In this document: positions 16,883 through 25,817 of the stretch, in pieces
Position numbering within the stretch: position 1 is the stretch's first letter
Layout of the letters: each line of letters starts with the position of its first letter
Source: an uncultured Oscillospiraceae bacterium
GTDB taxonomy: Bacteria; Bacillota; Clostridia; Oscillospirales; Oscillospiraceae
Assembly (NCBI GenBank): GCA_944385475.1
Contig: CALWXJ010000021.1
Location: 22,542 to 86,541 of the forward strand
Direction: 5' to 3'
DNA length: 64,000 nucleotides
The notes under the pieces: model-generated
Told to the model about the DNA's origin: nothing
The model's input: the letters and a program-made list of their open reading frames with translations, nothing else
Databases searched by the model: none
Made by a program: the position numbers and the translations under genes

Positions 16883-17389
16883 ATGATGAACAAAATCCCA
16901 CGGCGTGTCCTTGCCATGCTCCTTTTGATCGCGGCACTGGCGGCGGGCACCACAGTTTCCCTGGCGGCGGAGGCTGGCTCACCCCAGGATCCTCTGGTGA
17001 CCTTGAGCTACCTCAACGAGACCTTTCTGGGGACCATTTTACAGCGGGTAGATGAAAAGATTGCCCAGCGCAATGACACCCTGGCCCAGCAGATCGGTTC
17101 TGCAGGACTGGGCACCCAGTCTGCCGCGAATTTTACCGTGGTGACCCTTTCCAGTGGGCAGACCCTCACAGGCGGTGTGGGGTGTGAAGTGATGCTGCGG
17201 GTGGGATCGGCGGTATGCGTCGCCTCCTCCACGCCGGGACTTGTCAATGAGACCACCGGCTCCACCATAAACGGCGGTGCCAGCCTCAGTCAAAATCACC
17301 TGTACATGATGACCATTGAAGGGCGGGGCGTTCGTGCCACTGCCGCCACCACAAAGCTGCTGGTTCGAGGCAGTTATACCATCACCTGA
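16883..17389 (+). CDS. Uncharacterised exported protein
   Basis: The 168-residue product has a clear signal peptide (residues 1-29, cleavage after SLAAE or nearby). A DPLVTLSYLNETFL segment and a short helical region (about 46-65) come next, then a beta-rich, Gly/Ser/Thr-rich part. I know similar leading segments from uncharacterised Oscillospiraceae proteins, but no function. GGAGG lies near the start with GATG spacing. A strong terminator directly follows the gene. Confidence 0.7.
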   Translation: MMNKIPRRVLAMLLLIAALAAGTTVSLAAEAGSPQDPLVTLSYLNETFLGTILQRVDEKIAQRNDTLAQQIGSAGLGTQSAANFTVVTLSSGQTLTGGVGCEVMLRVGSAVCVASSTPGLVNETTGSTINGGASLSQNHLYMMTIEGRGVRATAATTKLLVRGSYTIT

Positions 17390-17404
17390 GGACATGAAGC
17401 GGTC

Positions 17405-17442
17405 CGTCTGCGCATATAATGGCGCAGACGGGCTGTTTTTTT
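17405..17442 (+). terminator. Terminator of the exported protein gene
   Basis: A 9-bp stem (17405-17413 with 17422-17430) is followed by seven T residues. Confidence 0.9.
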
Positions 17443-17456
17443 CAGGCGGTGGCGGC

Positions 17457-17975
17457 ATGGACCGGGTGACATTGGTGGCAGAGGGGAGAAATGTGGGGGA
17501 GCTGCGGGCGACGCAGCGGGGGGACCAGACCTGGTTTGAAGGCAGCGCCCGACTGCCGGAGGGAGGCCCCTGGTGCCTGTGGGCCATTGGAACAGAGGGA
17601 GAACTGCGGCTGGGAGTCATGGAGCGCCAGGGACAGGAGTGCTGGCTTCGCATGGGCTTTTCCCAGAGGATGACCGGAGCTGTGGGGAAATTGATCCGGG
17701 GGGAGGCCCGCCTGCCGGCGGCCACGCCCCAGTGGAAGATGGAACCATCACCTCAGGCCCTCTTCCACAAAGAGTGGCTGCGGCGGCGGGTGCAGGGTCT
17801 GGAGGGCTGCCGGAGCCGGAGGGCAGGGCAGGGATTCAGCCTGGCGGTGCCCTTTGACAGGAATGCTCCCTTTCCACTGGAGACACTTTTTTGCCTGTGT
17901 CGGCTGCAGACCATCGGATCAAAGCCGTATGTTGTCTTTACCTTTGACCAGCAGGAGCGGCCCTTGATCTCCTGA
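17457..17975 (+). CDS. Uncharacterised protein
   Basis: From ATG at 17457 the product has 172 residues, basic and rich in Arg, Gly, Trp and Leu. There is no signal peptide or membrane helix. The earlier in-frame ATG at 17394 lies ahead of the upstream terminator hairpin, so it is unlikely. Only a weak GGCGG ribosome site is seen. The first half resembles a beta-sandwich, with repeats of aromatic and Gly residues. I do not recognise the family. It comes before nrdR, separated by about 210 bases. Confidence 0.6.
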   Translation: MDRVTLVAEGRNVGELRATQRGDQTWFEGSARLPEGGPWCLWAIGTEGELRLGVMERQGQECWLRMGFSQRMTGAVGKLIRGEARLPAATPQWKMEPSPQALFHKEWLRRRVQGLEGCRSRRAGQGFSLAVPFDRNAPFPLETLFCLCRLQTIGSKPYVVFTFDQQERPLIS

Positions 17976-18033
17976 AGAGGGAAAAATGTGGGATTCAAAT
18001 CGGAAAACCCTACCACTTTTGATCTTTTTATGC

Positions 18034-18186
18034 TATAATATCTCTCAAATAGCTGCCTGGACCTCATTCCCGCCGGATGCCCGATGGGGCAGACCCCGTT
18101 TGGGACAGGCTCCAATGGGGAAAGGTGAATGCCCTGGCCAGCCAATACGCCGGAAGAACCGGTATAAGAGAGAGTGGGTAATCGTC
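18034..18186 (+). promoter_or_regulatory. nrdR upstream region with extended -10 box and folded leader
   Basis: A TGC-extended TATAAT is at 18034-18039 without a clear -35 box. The following 145 bases contain a TGCCC/GGGCA stem, a CCCC/GGGG stem enclosing TTGG/CCAA, and a CCGG/CCGG stem just before the gene. I do not match it to a known riboswitch class. Confidence 0.4.
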
Positions 18187-18642
18187 ATGAAGTGTCCGTT
18201 TTGTGGGTATAACGAGAGCAAGGTGATCGACTCCCGTCCTGCCGAGGAAGGAGCCAGCATCCGTCGCCGCAGAGAATGCCTGTCCTGTGCCAAGCGCTTT
18301 ACCACGTATGAAACGGTGGAGAGCCTGCCCATCGTGGTGATCAAAAAGGATGGCAGCCGCCAGAGTTTTGACCGGGCAAAAGTGCTGCGGGGCATGATCC
18401 GGGCCTGTGAGAAGCGCCCGGTGGCCCTGGCGGATCTGGAGCGGATCGCCGATGAGATCGAGCAGGAGCTGCAAAACTCCATGGAGCGGGAAGTCCGCAC
18501 GGAGGTCATCGGAGAAAAGGTCATGGAGCGCCTGCGGGATACAGATGAGGTGGCCTATGTGCGGTTTGCCTCTGTTTACCGCCAGTTTAAAGATATTGGA
18601 ACCTTCATGCAGGAGCTGAACAAGCTTCTGGCCCAAAAGTGA
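18187..18642 (+). CDS. nrdR: Transcriptional repressor of ribonucleotide reductase genes
   Basis: The 151-residue product has the NrdR zinc ribbon: CPFC at residues 3-6 and CLSC near 31-34. The ATP-cone domain follows from about 49 to 139, starting with [14 protein letters not shown]. NrdR senses ATP and dATP and represses nrd operons by binding paired NrdR boxes. The length matches the family. The ribosome site (GAGAG) is weak, which may keep the repressor scarce. A strong terminator ends the gene. Confidence 0.96.
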   Translation: MKCPFCGYNESKVIDSRPAEEGASIRRRRECLSCAKRFTTYETVESLPIVVIKKDGSRQSFDRAKVLRGMIRACEKRPVALADLERIADEIEQELQNSMEREVRTEVIGEKVMERLRDTDEVAYVRFASVYRQFKDIGTFMQELNKLLAQK

Positions 18643-18653
18643 TATGGATTTTA

Positions 18654-18690
18654 CCGCCCCGGCACATCGTGTGCCGGGGCGGTTTTTTTT
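18654..18690 (+). terminator. nrdR terminator
   Basis: A 13-bp stem with a TCG loop (18654-18682) is followed by eight T residues. Confidence 0.95.
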
Positions 18691-19073
18691 CAGAAAATGT
18701 TTTCCAGCCAGGGCTGCTCCGTGTCGGACATCAGGCGCAGCTGATCCCGCAGGTCGGAAATCTCCGCCTGAAATTCTGTGATCTCCTCTGTGTCGGCAAA
18801 GGCCATGGCCCGGCGATACATGGCCTCGGCGTCGTCTACGGTGTCATGGCGCAAAGTGACATGAAGATAGGTCTGGTGGACAGACCAGTCTGCATAGCTT
18901 TGAAGCAGGGCCTCCTTGGTTTCTGTCCAGTTTCCCGATTGCGCGATGGTCCCCACGGTTTGCAGCTGGGCCTGCCACTGGGCGGCCAAAGCCGCCACCC
19001 GTTTGCTGTTCCATAGGCCAAAGACCATCAGAGCGCACAGGATCAAAATAGGGGGGAGATAGCCTTTTCTCAT
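18690..19073 (-). CDS. DUF4363 family protein
   Basis: The 127-residue product has one N-terminal membrane helix (about 5-22) and a long, mainly helical, mostly acidic extracytoplasmic part. This fits the DUF4363 family of Clostridia, which is usually coupled with DUF421 genes. GGAGGG precedes the ATG at 19073. Its start overlaps the stop of the DUF421 gene by four bases (ATGA), a strong sign of translational coupling. The function is unknown. Confidence 0.75.
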   Translation of the reverse strand: MRKGYLPPILILCALMVFGLWNSKRVAALAAQWQAQLQTVGTIAQSGNWTETKEALLQSYADWSVHQTYLHVTLRHDTVDDAEAMYRRAMAFADTEEITEFQAEISDLRDQLRLMSDTEQPWLENIF

Positions 19074-19753
19074 GGACGTCCCTCCTTTTTCACACACACC
19101 ACGTGCCCGTCGGCATCCACCGTCATCAAAAATACCTCCTGATGGGACTGGACACCGTGCTCTGCCAGCTGTTTGGAGAGCCATTGCTGGTTGAGTCCAC
19201 AGCTGCGCAGATTTTCAGACAGCAGCCGCCCGTCACTGATGACAACCTGCGGCAAGGAGGCGTCCTCCTCCAGCTGCAGCCCAAGCTGCCGGGCGGTGGG
19301 AGGCTGGCTGCGGTTCCATGGGAGAACAGACAACTGGCCGGAGTTTTCCAGCACGGCGCAGCGGACGTCCTCAATGGAAAAATAGCCCTGTTCCCGCAGT
19401 TCCTCCAAAAGCTCATCAAGGGTATAGCGGTTGCGGCGCATCGCCTGCTGCTGAAGGACGCCGTCCTGGATCAAAACCGTGGGAACACCACATAGCAATT
19501 GCCTTAATTTCAAATTTTGTAAAGATATTTGGCTTAACAGCATGGAGAGGGAGAGAAGGGTCAAAATGGGGATGATCCCCGACAGCAGGGGGATCCCAAA
19601 ATCCTGCATGGGAACAGTGGCCAGGTCAGAGATCATCATGGTCAGAGCCAGCTCTCCCGGTTCCAGTTCACCGATCTGGCGCTTTCCCATCAGGCGCAAG
19701 CCGCCCATAATGAGCAAATACAAAATGACAGTGCGGATAAAAGCAGTCAGCAT
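19070..19753 (-). CDS. DUF421 (YetF-type) membrane protein
   Basis: The 227-residue product has three N-terminal membrane helices with the family motifs GGLRLMGKRQIGELEPGEL and an adjacent TMMISD stretch. A soluble cytoplasmic domain of two small alpha/beta units follows, ending in VFLMTVDADGHV. DUF421 proteins such as YetF are found in sporulating Firmicutes and some have been tied to spore biology, but the mechanism is not settled. GGGAGG lies before the ATG at 19753. DUF4363 follows with a four-base overlap. Confidence 0.85.
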   Translation of the reverse strand: MLTAFIRTVILYLLIMGGLRLMGKRQIGELEPGELALTMMISDLATVPMQDFGIPLLSGIIPILTLLSLSMLLSQISLQNLKLRQLLCGVPTVLIQDGVLQQQAMRRNRYTLDELLEELREQGYFSIEDVRCAVLENSGQLSVLPWNRSQPPTARQLGLQLEEDASLPQVVISDGRLLSENLRSCGLNQQWLSKQLAEHGVQSHQEVFLMTVDADGHVVCVKKEGRP

Positions 19754-19883
19754 GGCAGTTCCCTCCCGCAGAAGTATTTGCCTTTTTGCGGCAATTATGT
19801 AAAGAAGGGGCTTCCCTTCCCGGGGAAAATCGGATATAATGGCACAAATCGCAGCAGAGAAAGGAGGACCGGGGGAGAGCCCA

Positions 19884-20050
19884 TTGAAAAGCGCCATGTG
19901 CCCGCTTTTGCGGGACGACGAGGAGAGGGGAGCGTCGGGGCTGGCAAAGGCCCCGCAATCGAATATTCGGCGGATGCCCTTCCGTAAGCGTGGGTGCGGA
20001 CACAGCGGACAAATATGCAGGTGACTGCAAAACAAAGGCGCTGTGACCAC
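19884..20050 (+). ncRNA. glmS ribozyme riboswitch
   Basis: The leader shows the conserved glmS ribozyme: an AAAA-GCGCC cleavage site at 19890/19891, a GACGACGAGG segment, ATTCGGCGGATGCCC (about 19964) and a GACTGCAAAACAAAGGCGCTGTGACC end whose GGCGCT pairs back. Glucosamine-6-phosphate triggers self-cleavage, which destabilises the glmS transcript. A -10 TATAAT lies at 19835-19840, while its -35 box (TTCCCT) is weak. A further GACAAAT/ATTTGTC hairpin lies between the ribozyme and the ribosome site. Confidence 0.96.
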
Positions 20051-20111
20051 GAAAAAGCGACAAATGGCTGCGGATTTGTCCTTTTGAGTAAATATCAGGA
20101 GGATCGTTAAT

Positions 20112-21950
20112 ATGTGCGGAATCATTGGTTATGTGGGCCGGGAAGAAGCGGCCCCTATTTTGCTGGACGGACTTTCCCGGATGGAGTACCGAGGTTACGA
20201 CTCCGCCGGTATTGCCGTTCGTTCAGAGGACGCAGGACTGCAGGTACGCAAGTCCCGGGGCAGGCTCCAGGTCCTCTCGGACATGGTTCATGGCGGCGCT
20301 GACCTCAAGGGGACGCTGGGCATCGGACACACCCGCTGGGCCACACATGGAGAGCCCAACGACATCAACGCCCACCCCCACGTCAGTGAAAACGGAAAGA
20401 TCGCCCTGGTGCACAACGGCATCATCGAAAACTACCTGGAGCTGAAAGAACACCTGATCAAGCAGGGGGTCAAATTCCAGTCCGATACGGATTCGGAGGT
20501 GGTGGCCCAGCTGCTGGAATTCCACTATCATGAGTGCGGCAACATGCTGGAGGCAGTGGGCCGCTGCCTGCGGCGGATCGAGGGGTCCTATGCCTTCGGT
20601 ATTATCTGCGCCGACTACCCCAATGCCCTCATTGCCGCCCGGAAGGACAGCCCCCTGATCCTGGGATATGGCAAGGACGGCAATTTCATCGCCTCTGACG
20701 TGACGGCCATCATCAAGCATACCCGGGATGTGGTGTATATGGATGATGGGGAGATCGCTGTGGTCACTGCCGATCATATCGATGTCTTTGATGACGAGAT
20801 GATCCCGGTGGAAAAGACCCACAGCCATGTGGACTGGGATGTGTCCTCTGCAGAGAAGGGGGGATATCCCCACTTCATGCTCAAGGAGATCTTTGAGCAG
20901 CCTGAGGCCATCCGCAAGACCATCTCTCCCAGGATTCGGGATGGCCGGGTGGTGCTGGACGATCTGCACTTGTCGGAGGAGTATGTGCAGGGCCTTTCCC
21001 GGATCTTCATCGTGGCCTGCGGCTCCAGCTATCATGTGGGCATGGTGAGCAAATATACCTGGGAAAAACTGCTGCGCCGTCCGGTGGAGGTGTGCCTGGC
21101 ATCGGAGTTCCGCTATGGGGAACCGCTGGTGGACGAGAAGAGTTTGGTGATCGTTATCAGCCAGTCCGGGGAGACGCTGGATACCATGGCCGCCATGCGG
21201 GAGGCCAAGCGTCTGGGGGGCAGGACTCTGGCCATCGTCAATGTCGTGGGGTCCTCCATTGCCCGGGAGGCGGATGACGTGCTCTATACCTGGGCCGGGC
21301 CTGAGATCGCCGTGGCCACCACCAAGGCCTACTCCACCCAACTGGCGCTAATGGACTTAGTAGGTTTATATTTGGGGGATCTTCTGGGCACCGTATCCTC
21401 CCAGGAGTATCAGGCGGTAATAGAGGCCATGGGCCGCCTGCCGGATCAGATGCAGCAGGTGCTGGACCATGTGGAAACCATCCAATACCACGCCTGCCAA
21501 TATTTCAATCACGATTCCATCTTCTTCATTGGCCGGAACCTGGACTATGCTATGGGACTGGAGGGATCTTTGAAGCTCAAGGAGATCAGCTATATCCACT
21601 CCGAAGCCTATGCCTCCGGGGAGCTGAAGCACGGCACCATCTCCTTGATCGAGCCGGGGACGCTGGTGGTGGCCCTGGGAACTTACGCGCCTCTTTTTGA
21701 CAAGGCCATGAGCAATGTGGTGGAGGTCAAGGCCCGTGGGGCAGAGGTCCTGGCAATTACCACGGAGCGGTTTCAGGAGAAAATGGAGAAGACAGCCGAT
21801 TCCACTGTAGTGGTGCCGGACACCCATGCCATCGTGCAGCCGTCCTTGGGGGTGGTGCCGCTGCAGCTGTTTGCCTACTATGTGGCGCTGCAGCGGGGCT
21901 GCGACATCGATAAGCCCCGGAACCTGGCCAAGAGCGTCACGGTGGAGTAA
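20112..21950 (+). CDS. glmS: Glutamine--fructose-6-phosphate aminotransferase
   Basis: The 612-residue enzyme makes glucosamine-6-phosphate, the first step towards UDP-GlcNAc for the wall. Cys2 (after Met1) is the glutaminase nucleophile, followed by GIIGYVG and the RMEYRGYDSAG motif. Two SIS isomerase domains occupy the C-terminal half, with CGSSYHVG, SQSGETLDT and the ending DKPRNLAKSVTVE. AGGAGG precedes the ATG. Its leader ribozyme gives product feedback. Confidence 0.98.
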   Translation: MCGIIGYVGREEAAPILLDGLSRMEYRGYDSAGIAVRSEDAGLQVRKSRGRLQVLSDMVHGGADLKGTLGIGHTRWATHGEPNDINAHPHVSENGKIALVHNGIIENYLELKEHLIKQGVKFQSDTDSEVVAQLLEFHYHECGNMLEAVGRCLRRIEGSYAFGIICADYPNALIAARKDSPLILGYGKDGNFIASDVTAIIKHTRDVVYMDDGEIAVVTADHIDVFDDEMIPVEKTHSHVDWDVSSAEKGGYPHFMLKEIFEQPEAIRKTISPRIRDGRVVLDDLHLSEEYVQGLSRIFIVACGSSYHVGMVSKYTWEKLLRRPVEVCLASEFRYGEPLVDEKSLVIVISQSGETLDTMAAMREAKRLGGRTLAIVNVVGSSIAREADDVLYTWAGPEIAVATTKAYSTQLALMDLVGLYLGDLLGTVSSQEYQAVIEAMGRLPDQMQQVLDHVETIQYHACQYFNHDSIFFIGRNLDYAMGLEGSLKLKEISYIHSEAYASGELKHGTISLIEPGTLVVALGTYAPLFDKAMSNVVEVKARGAEVLAITTERFQEKMEKTADSTVVVPDTHAIVQPSLGVVPLQLFAYYVALQRGCDIDKPRNLAKSVTVE

Positions 21951-22058
21951 AAAAGAGCTGGAGATCGGCAAAAAGGGATTTGGCCGGGATCTCTGGGCTT
22001 CCAACAAAAAAGTCCCCTCCGGCCTCCCCCATGGGATATGGGGAGGGGAGGAGAACAG

Positions 22059-22102
22059 GACCCCGCCGCAAAGCGCCTGCTTTGCGGCGGGGTCTTTTTT
22101 TA
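22059..22102 (+). terminator. glmS terminator
   Basis: A 15-bp stem (22059-22073 with 22080-22094) is followed by a T run. Confidence 0.9.
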
Positions 22103-22134
22103 AAACAGAGGCCGGCCTTTCCCGGGAAATGGGA

Positions 22135-22848
22135 TCATTTCGCGTGTTTTCCCAGATAGGCCTCTTTGACCTTCTCATTGGCCAGGAGTTCCCTGCCGGT
22201 GCCCTGAAGGGTGATGCGTCCGGTTTCCATGACATAGGCAAGGTCTGCGATCTTCAGTGCCATGTTGGCATTTTGCTCTACAAGCAGTACGGTCATGCCC
22301 TGGCGGTTGATCTGCTGAATGATCTTGAAGATGTCCTGCACCACCAGAGGGGCAAGGCCCAGGGAGGGCTCATCCAGCATCAAAAGCCGGGGGCGGGACA
22401 TCAGCGCCCTGCCCACCGCCAGCATCTGCTGCTCGCCGCCGGACAGGGTTCCCGCCAGCTGCCAGCTGCGCTCTTTCAGCCGGGGGAAGAGTTCATAGAT
22501 CCACTGGATGTCCTTTTCGATCTGGGCTTTGTCCTTTCGCAGGTATGCGCCGATTTTCAGATTTTCCAGTACCGTCATGTCCGCAAATACCCGGCGGCCC
22601 TCAGGACTCAGGGCGATGCCCTGCTCCACGATTTTGTCGATGCTTTGGCCCAAAAGCTCTTTCCCGTTCCATTGGATGGAGCCGGAACCTGCCTTGACAA
22701 GGCCGCTGATAGTTCGCAGCGTGGTGGATTTTCCGGCGCCGTTGGCGCCGATGAGGGTGACGATCTTCCCGTCGGGGACCTCCAGATCAATGCCTCGCAG
22801 GGCCTGGATCCCACCATAGGCGACAAAGAGTTTTTCAATTTTAAGCAT
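22135..22848 (-). CDS. livF: Branched-chain amino acid ABC transporter ATP-binding protein LivF
   Basis: The 237-residue ATPase has Walker A GANGAGKST near residues 34-42, signature LSGGEQQ near 137 and Walker B LLMLDEP near 156. The EPSLGLAPLVV stretch is typical of LivF. It forms the ATPase pair with LivG at the cytoplasmic face and drives amino acid uptake. It overlaps livG by 8 bases, so translation is coupled. It is the last gene of the liv operon. Confidence 0.95.
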   Translation of the reverse strand: MLKIEKLFVAYGGIQALRGIDLEVPDGKIVTLIGANGAGKSTTLRTISGLVKAGSGSIQWNGKELLGQSIDKIVEQGIALSPEGRRVFADMTVLENLKIGAYLRKDKAQIEKDIQWIYELFPRLKERSWQLAGTLSGGEQQMLAVGRALMSRPRLLMLDEPSLGLAPLVVQDIFKIIQQINRQGMTVLLVEQNANMALKIADLAYVMETGRITLQGTGRELLANEKVKEAYLGKHAK

Positions 22849-23683
22849 CTTCCGCCACCCCCAAGTACGCGTCGATCACCCGCTGATCGTTGCGGATCTG
22901 CTCCGGTGTGCCCCGGGCGATGAGTTTGCCGAAATCCAGCACATAGATCTGGTCAGAGATGCCCATTACCAGATCCATGTGATGTTCAATCAGCAAAATG
23001 GAGATGTGGAAATCCCAGCGGATCTGGGCGATGAATTCCGTCAGATCATCTGTCTCCTGGGGATTCATGCCGGCGGCAGGCTCATCCAGCAGTAAAAGGG
23101 TCGGATCCGTGGCCAGAGCCCGGGCGATCTCCAGCCGCCGCTGCTTTCCATAGGGCAGGGAGGTGGCAAGTTCCCCCCGGTCATCCGCCAGCCCCACGAT
23201 CTCCAAAAGTTCCTGAGCCCGCTTGCGCTGTGCGGATTCCTCCTTGCGGTTGAGGCGGAACGTGGCGGAAAAGACGTTGCTGTGCCGGCGGCAGTGCATG
23301 GCGATGAGCACATTGTCAAATACAGACTGGGATTTCCAAAGCCGGATGTTCTGGAAGGTGCGGGCCATGCCCAGCTGCGTGATTTTATCCGGCGTGGGGG
23401 AGAGAACATGGCTGTATGCTCCGGCGTTTTGACCCTTGTACTGGGCCTTCATCTTCCCCTGAGGATGATTTTCGATGATTTTCTTTCCCTGGAAGTAGAC
23501 GGCGCCGTTGGTGGGCTGATATACGCCGGTGATGACATTGAAGGCGGTGGTCTTTCCGGCGCCGTTGGGACCGATGAGCGCCACAATCTGCCCTGGGTCG
23601 ATGGAGAGATTCAGATTGTCCACGGCCACCACACCGCCAAACTGCATCGTGACATTTTCCACGCGGAGGATGGGATCACTCAT
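22841..23683 (-). CDS. livG: Branched-chain amino acid ABC transporter ATP-binding protein LivG
   Basis: The 280-residue ATPase has Walker A GPNGAGKTT near residues 38-46 and Walker B LLLLDEPAAGMN near 187. The signature region reads LPYGKQRRLEIARAL, as in LivG proteins, which have the FG-type Q loop. A ~25-residue insertion follows residue 75 and appears before the GMARTFQNIRLW segment. It overlaps livF and livM by a few bases on either side, consistent with coupled translation. Confidence 0.95.
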   Translation of the reverse strand: MSDPILRVENVTMQFGGVVAVDNLNLSIDPGQIVALIGPNGAGKTTAFNVITGVYQPTNGAVYFQGKKIIENHPQGKMKAQYKGQNAGAYSHVLSPTPDKITQLGMARTFQNIRLWKSQSVFDNVLIAMHCRRHSNVFSATFRLNRKEESAQRKRAQELLEIVGLADDRGELATSLPYGKQRRLEIARALATDPTLLLLDEPAAGMNPQETDDLTEFIAQIRWDFHISILLIEHHMDLVMGISDQIYVLDFGKLIARGTPEQIRNDQRVIDAYLGVAEDA

Positions 23684-24789
23684 TTTCCGGCCACCTCCTT
23701 TTTTTGCTTTTTCGGGCGCCGCCCCAAGAGATCGGGCAGCTCCTTGTCGCCCATCAGGCCCCTGCGGAAGAAGAGGACGATGACCATGATGATGACGGAG
23801 AATACCGCCATGCGGAAACCGTTTTTAAAGAGGCCCGGGGCATGGATGCCCAGGAAGGTGCCCGAATCCAGTCCCCGCAGCCACCATTCAGAGCTGAAAA
23901 TATAGAGGAAGCTGGCGATGATGGAGCCGGTAATAGAGCCGATGCCGCCGATGACCACGATCAGCAGGATCTCATAGGTCATGGAACTTCTGAAGGGCAG
24001 GGCTGCCACCGTTCCCATATACATGGCCATCATGCCCCCGCCCACGCCGGCAAAGAAGGAGCTGATGACAAAGGACATCCGCTTGTGATGGGAGAGGTTG
24101 ATCCCCATGGCCTCCGCCGCCACCTCGTCGTCCCGGATGGCCTTGAAGGCCCGGCCATAGGTGGAGTTGATCAGCAGCACCACCGCGAAGATCAGCACCC
24201 CCGCCAGCAGCACATAGGAGGTGGCCCGGGAGAAGGTGGGATAGCTCTTGAGGAGGTTGGAGCCGTTGGTAATAGGGCCCAGGCCGTTCCACTGGAACAG
24301 CGTCCGCAGGATCTCTGCAAAGCCCAGTGTGGCAATAGCCAGATAATCGGATTTCAGTCGCAGCACCGGAAGGCCAATGAGGTAGGCCAAAAGAGCTGCC
24401 AGCAGTCCCCCCACCAGCAGCGCTGCCAGCATACCCACCAGGGTCCCCAGATCCTCTCCCAAAAACGAGAAGATCTCCGGCAGGGAAAAGTGCAAAAGGC
24501 CGCCGTCAAAGTACTGATAGACACTATCCCGCTTGGCCACGGGGATGGTCAGCACCGCATAGGCGTAGGCACCCAGGAGCATAAAGCCCGCCTGCCCCAG
24601 GGAGAAAAGCCCGGTAAAGCCGTTGAGCAGATTCATGGAGACCGCCACCAGCATATACACAGAGGCCTTGCTGATGACCTTTACGGCGATATGATAGCTG
24701 GGTAAAGTGGCATCCACCACAAGGCAGGCCGCCAGCGCTGCTGCAAGGACGGCCAGGGTCAAGAGCTTCTTTCGTTTTTCGCTTGTCAT
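23680..24789 (-). CDS. livM: Branched-chain amino acid ABC transporter permease LivM
   Basis: The 369-residue permease has about nine or ten membrane helices and the LivM-type motifs NLLNGFTGLFSLGQAGF and AFKAIRDDEVAAEAMGIN, the cytoplasmic coupling loop. A C-terminal cytoplasmic tail ends in a lysine-rich segment. The ATG at 24789 is chosen because AGGAGG lies 7 bases upstream; the ATG at 24795 is too close to it. It starts 13 bases after livH ends. Confidence 0.95.
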   Translation of the reverse strand: MTSEKRKKLLTLAVLAAALAACLVVDATLPSYHIAVKVISKASVYMLVAVSMNLLNGFTGLFSLGQAGFMLLGAYAYAVLTIPVAKRDSVYQYFDGGLLHFSLPEIFSFLGEDLGTLVGMLAALLVGGLLAALLAYLIGLPVLRLKSDYLAIATLGFAEILRTLFQWNGLGPITNGSNLLKSYPTFSRATSYVLLAGVLIFAVVLLINSTYGRAFKAIRDDEVAAEAMGINLSHHKRMSFVISSFFAGVGGGMMAMYMGTVAALPFRSSMTYEILLIVVIGGIGSITGSIIASFLYIFSSEWWLRGLDSGTFLGIHAPGLFKNGFRMAVFSVIIMVIVLFFRRGLMGDKELPDLLGRRPKKQKKEVAGK

Positions 24790-24802
24790 ATCCATCCCTC
24801 CT

Positions 24803-25681
24803 TCATACCTTGTCGGTGACCTTCTCACCGAACAGGCCGGTGGGCTTGACGCACAGCACCGCGATCAGCAGGGCGAAGGTGAAGGCATCGGAAAAGGTGG
24901 TGTAGCCCAGGCCTTTGATGAGCTCTTCACAAAGTCCGATGATAAAGGCGCCCACCACCGCTCCCGGAATGGAGCCGATCCCGCCGAAGACCGCCGCCAC
25001 AAAGGCCTTGAGCCCCGGCATGGAGCCGGAGGTGATGGTGACGGAGGGGGAGTTGGTGAAAAAGAGCATGGCTCCCACCGCCGCCAGGAAAGAGCCGATG
25101 ACGAAGGTCATGGAGATAACGGAGTTGATTTTAATACCCATGAGCTGCGCTGTTTCAAAGTCTCTGGCAGCCGCCCGCATGGCCATGCCCATCTTGGTGT
25201 GGTTGATGAGATATACCAGCGCTGCCACCAGCAAGATGGTCAAAAGGGGCGTTACCAGTGTGACCCGTTTGGTAGACTGGCCGAAGAGCGTGATATTGTC
25301 ACTGATCCAGGGGATGGGGTTTACTACCGGCTGGGCTACGCCGCCGGTGATATAAAAGGCCAGGTTTTGGATGAGATAGCTCACACCGATGGCGGAGATC
25401 ATCAAGGACATCCGGGGGGCGGTGCGCAAGGGCCGGTAGGCCACCCGCTCGATGACAAAGCCCAGGGCCACCGTGGCGATACACACCAGAGGCAGAGCGA
25501 TATAAAAGGGCATGGCGGTGGTGGTGTAGACCATCACCAGGCCCGCCACCATAAATACATCTCCATGGGCGAAATTGATCAAACGCAAAATACCATAGAC
25601 CAGGGTGTAGCCAATAGCAATCAAAGCGAACTGGCCGCCCACGGAGACGCCGTTGATGAGATAGGGTAAAATAGATTCCAT
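24803..25681 (-). CDS. livH: Branched-chain amino acid ABC transporter permease LivH
   Basis: The 292-residue permease has about eight helices, and starts with SVGGQFALIAIGYTLVYG and NFAHGDVFMVAG, both typical of LivH. The coupling loop is RAAARDFETAQLMGI. AGGAGG lies before the ATG at 25681. It pairs with LivM to form the channel. A terminator-like hairpin lies between livK and this gene and probably lowers its expression relative to the binding protein. Confidence 0.95.
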   Translation of the reverse strand: MESILPYLINGVSVGGQFALIAIGYTLVYGILRLINFAHGDVFMVAGLVMVYTTTAMPFYIALPLVCIATVALGFVIERVAYRPLRTAPRMSLMISAIGVSYLIQNLAFYITGGVAQPVVNPIPWISDNITLFGQSTKRVTLVTPLLTILLVAALVYLINHTKMGMAMRAAARDFETAQLMGIKINSVISMTFVIGSFLAAVGAMLFFTNSPSVTITSGSMPGLKAFVAAVFGGIGSIPGAVVGAFIIGLCEELIKGLGYTTFSDAFTFALLIAVLCVKPTGLFGEKVTDKV

Positions 25682-25761
25682 AGGGAGACCTCCTGTGGAT
25701 TGGGTTGAAAGATGGAAACACCCCTGGGAAAAGACGGGCTGCCGGGGCGGTCGCATTTATG

Positions 25762-25805
25762 GAAAAAGAGGGTGGCGGAGAGAGAGCGCCGCCACCTTCT
25801 TTTTC
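25762..25805 (-). terminator. Attenuating terminator between livK and livH
   Basis: An 8-bp GGTGGCGG/CCGCCACC stem at 25771-25796 is followed on the reverse strand by CTCTTTTT. Partial read-through would give more binding protein than permease. Confidence 0.7.
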
Positions 25806-25817
25806 CGGTATGAAGGG

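Noticed and set aside
17394-17456. Earlier ATG for the unknown protein at 17457
   Set aside because: It would begin upstream of a strong terminator, so its own transcript is unlikely.
18041-18186. Possible cobalamin riboswitch ahead of nrdR
   Set aside because: Some GGTGAA-like and GGGAA-like pieces are present, but the B12 box and other core elements are missing.
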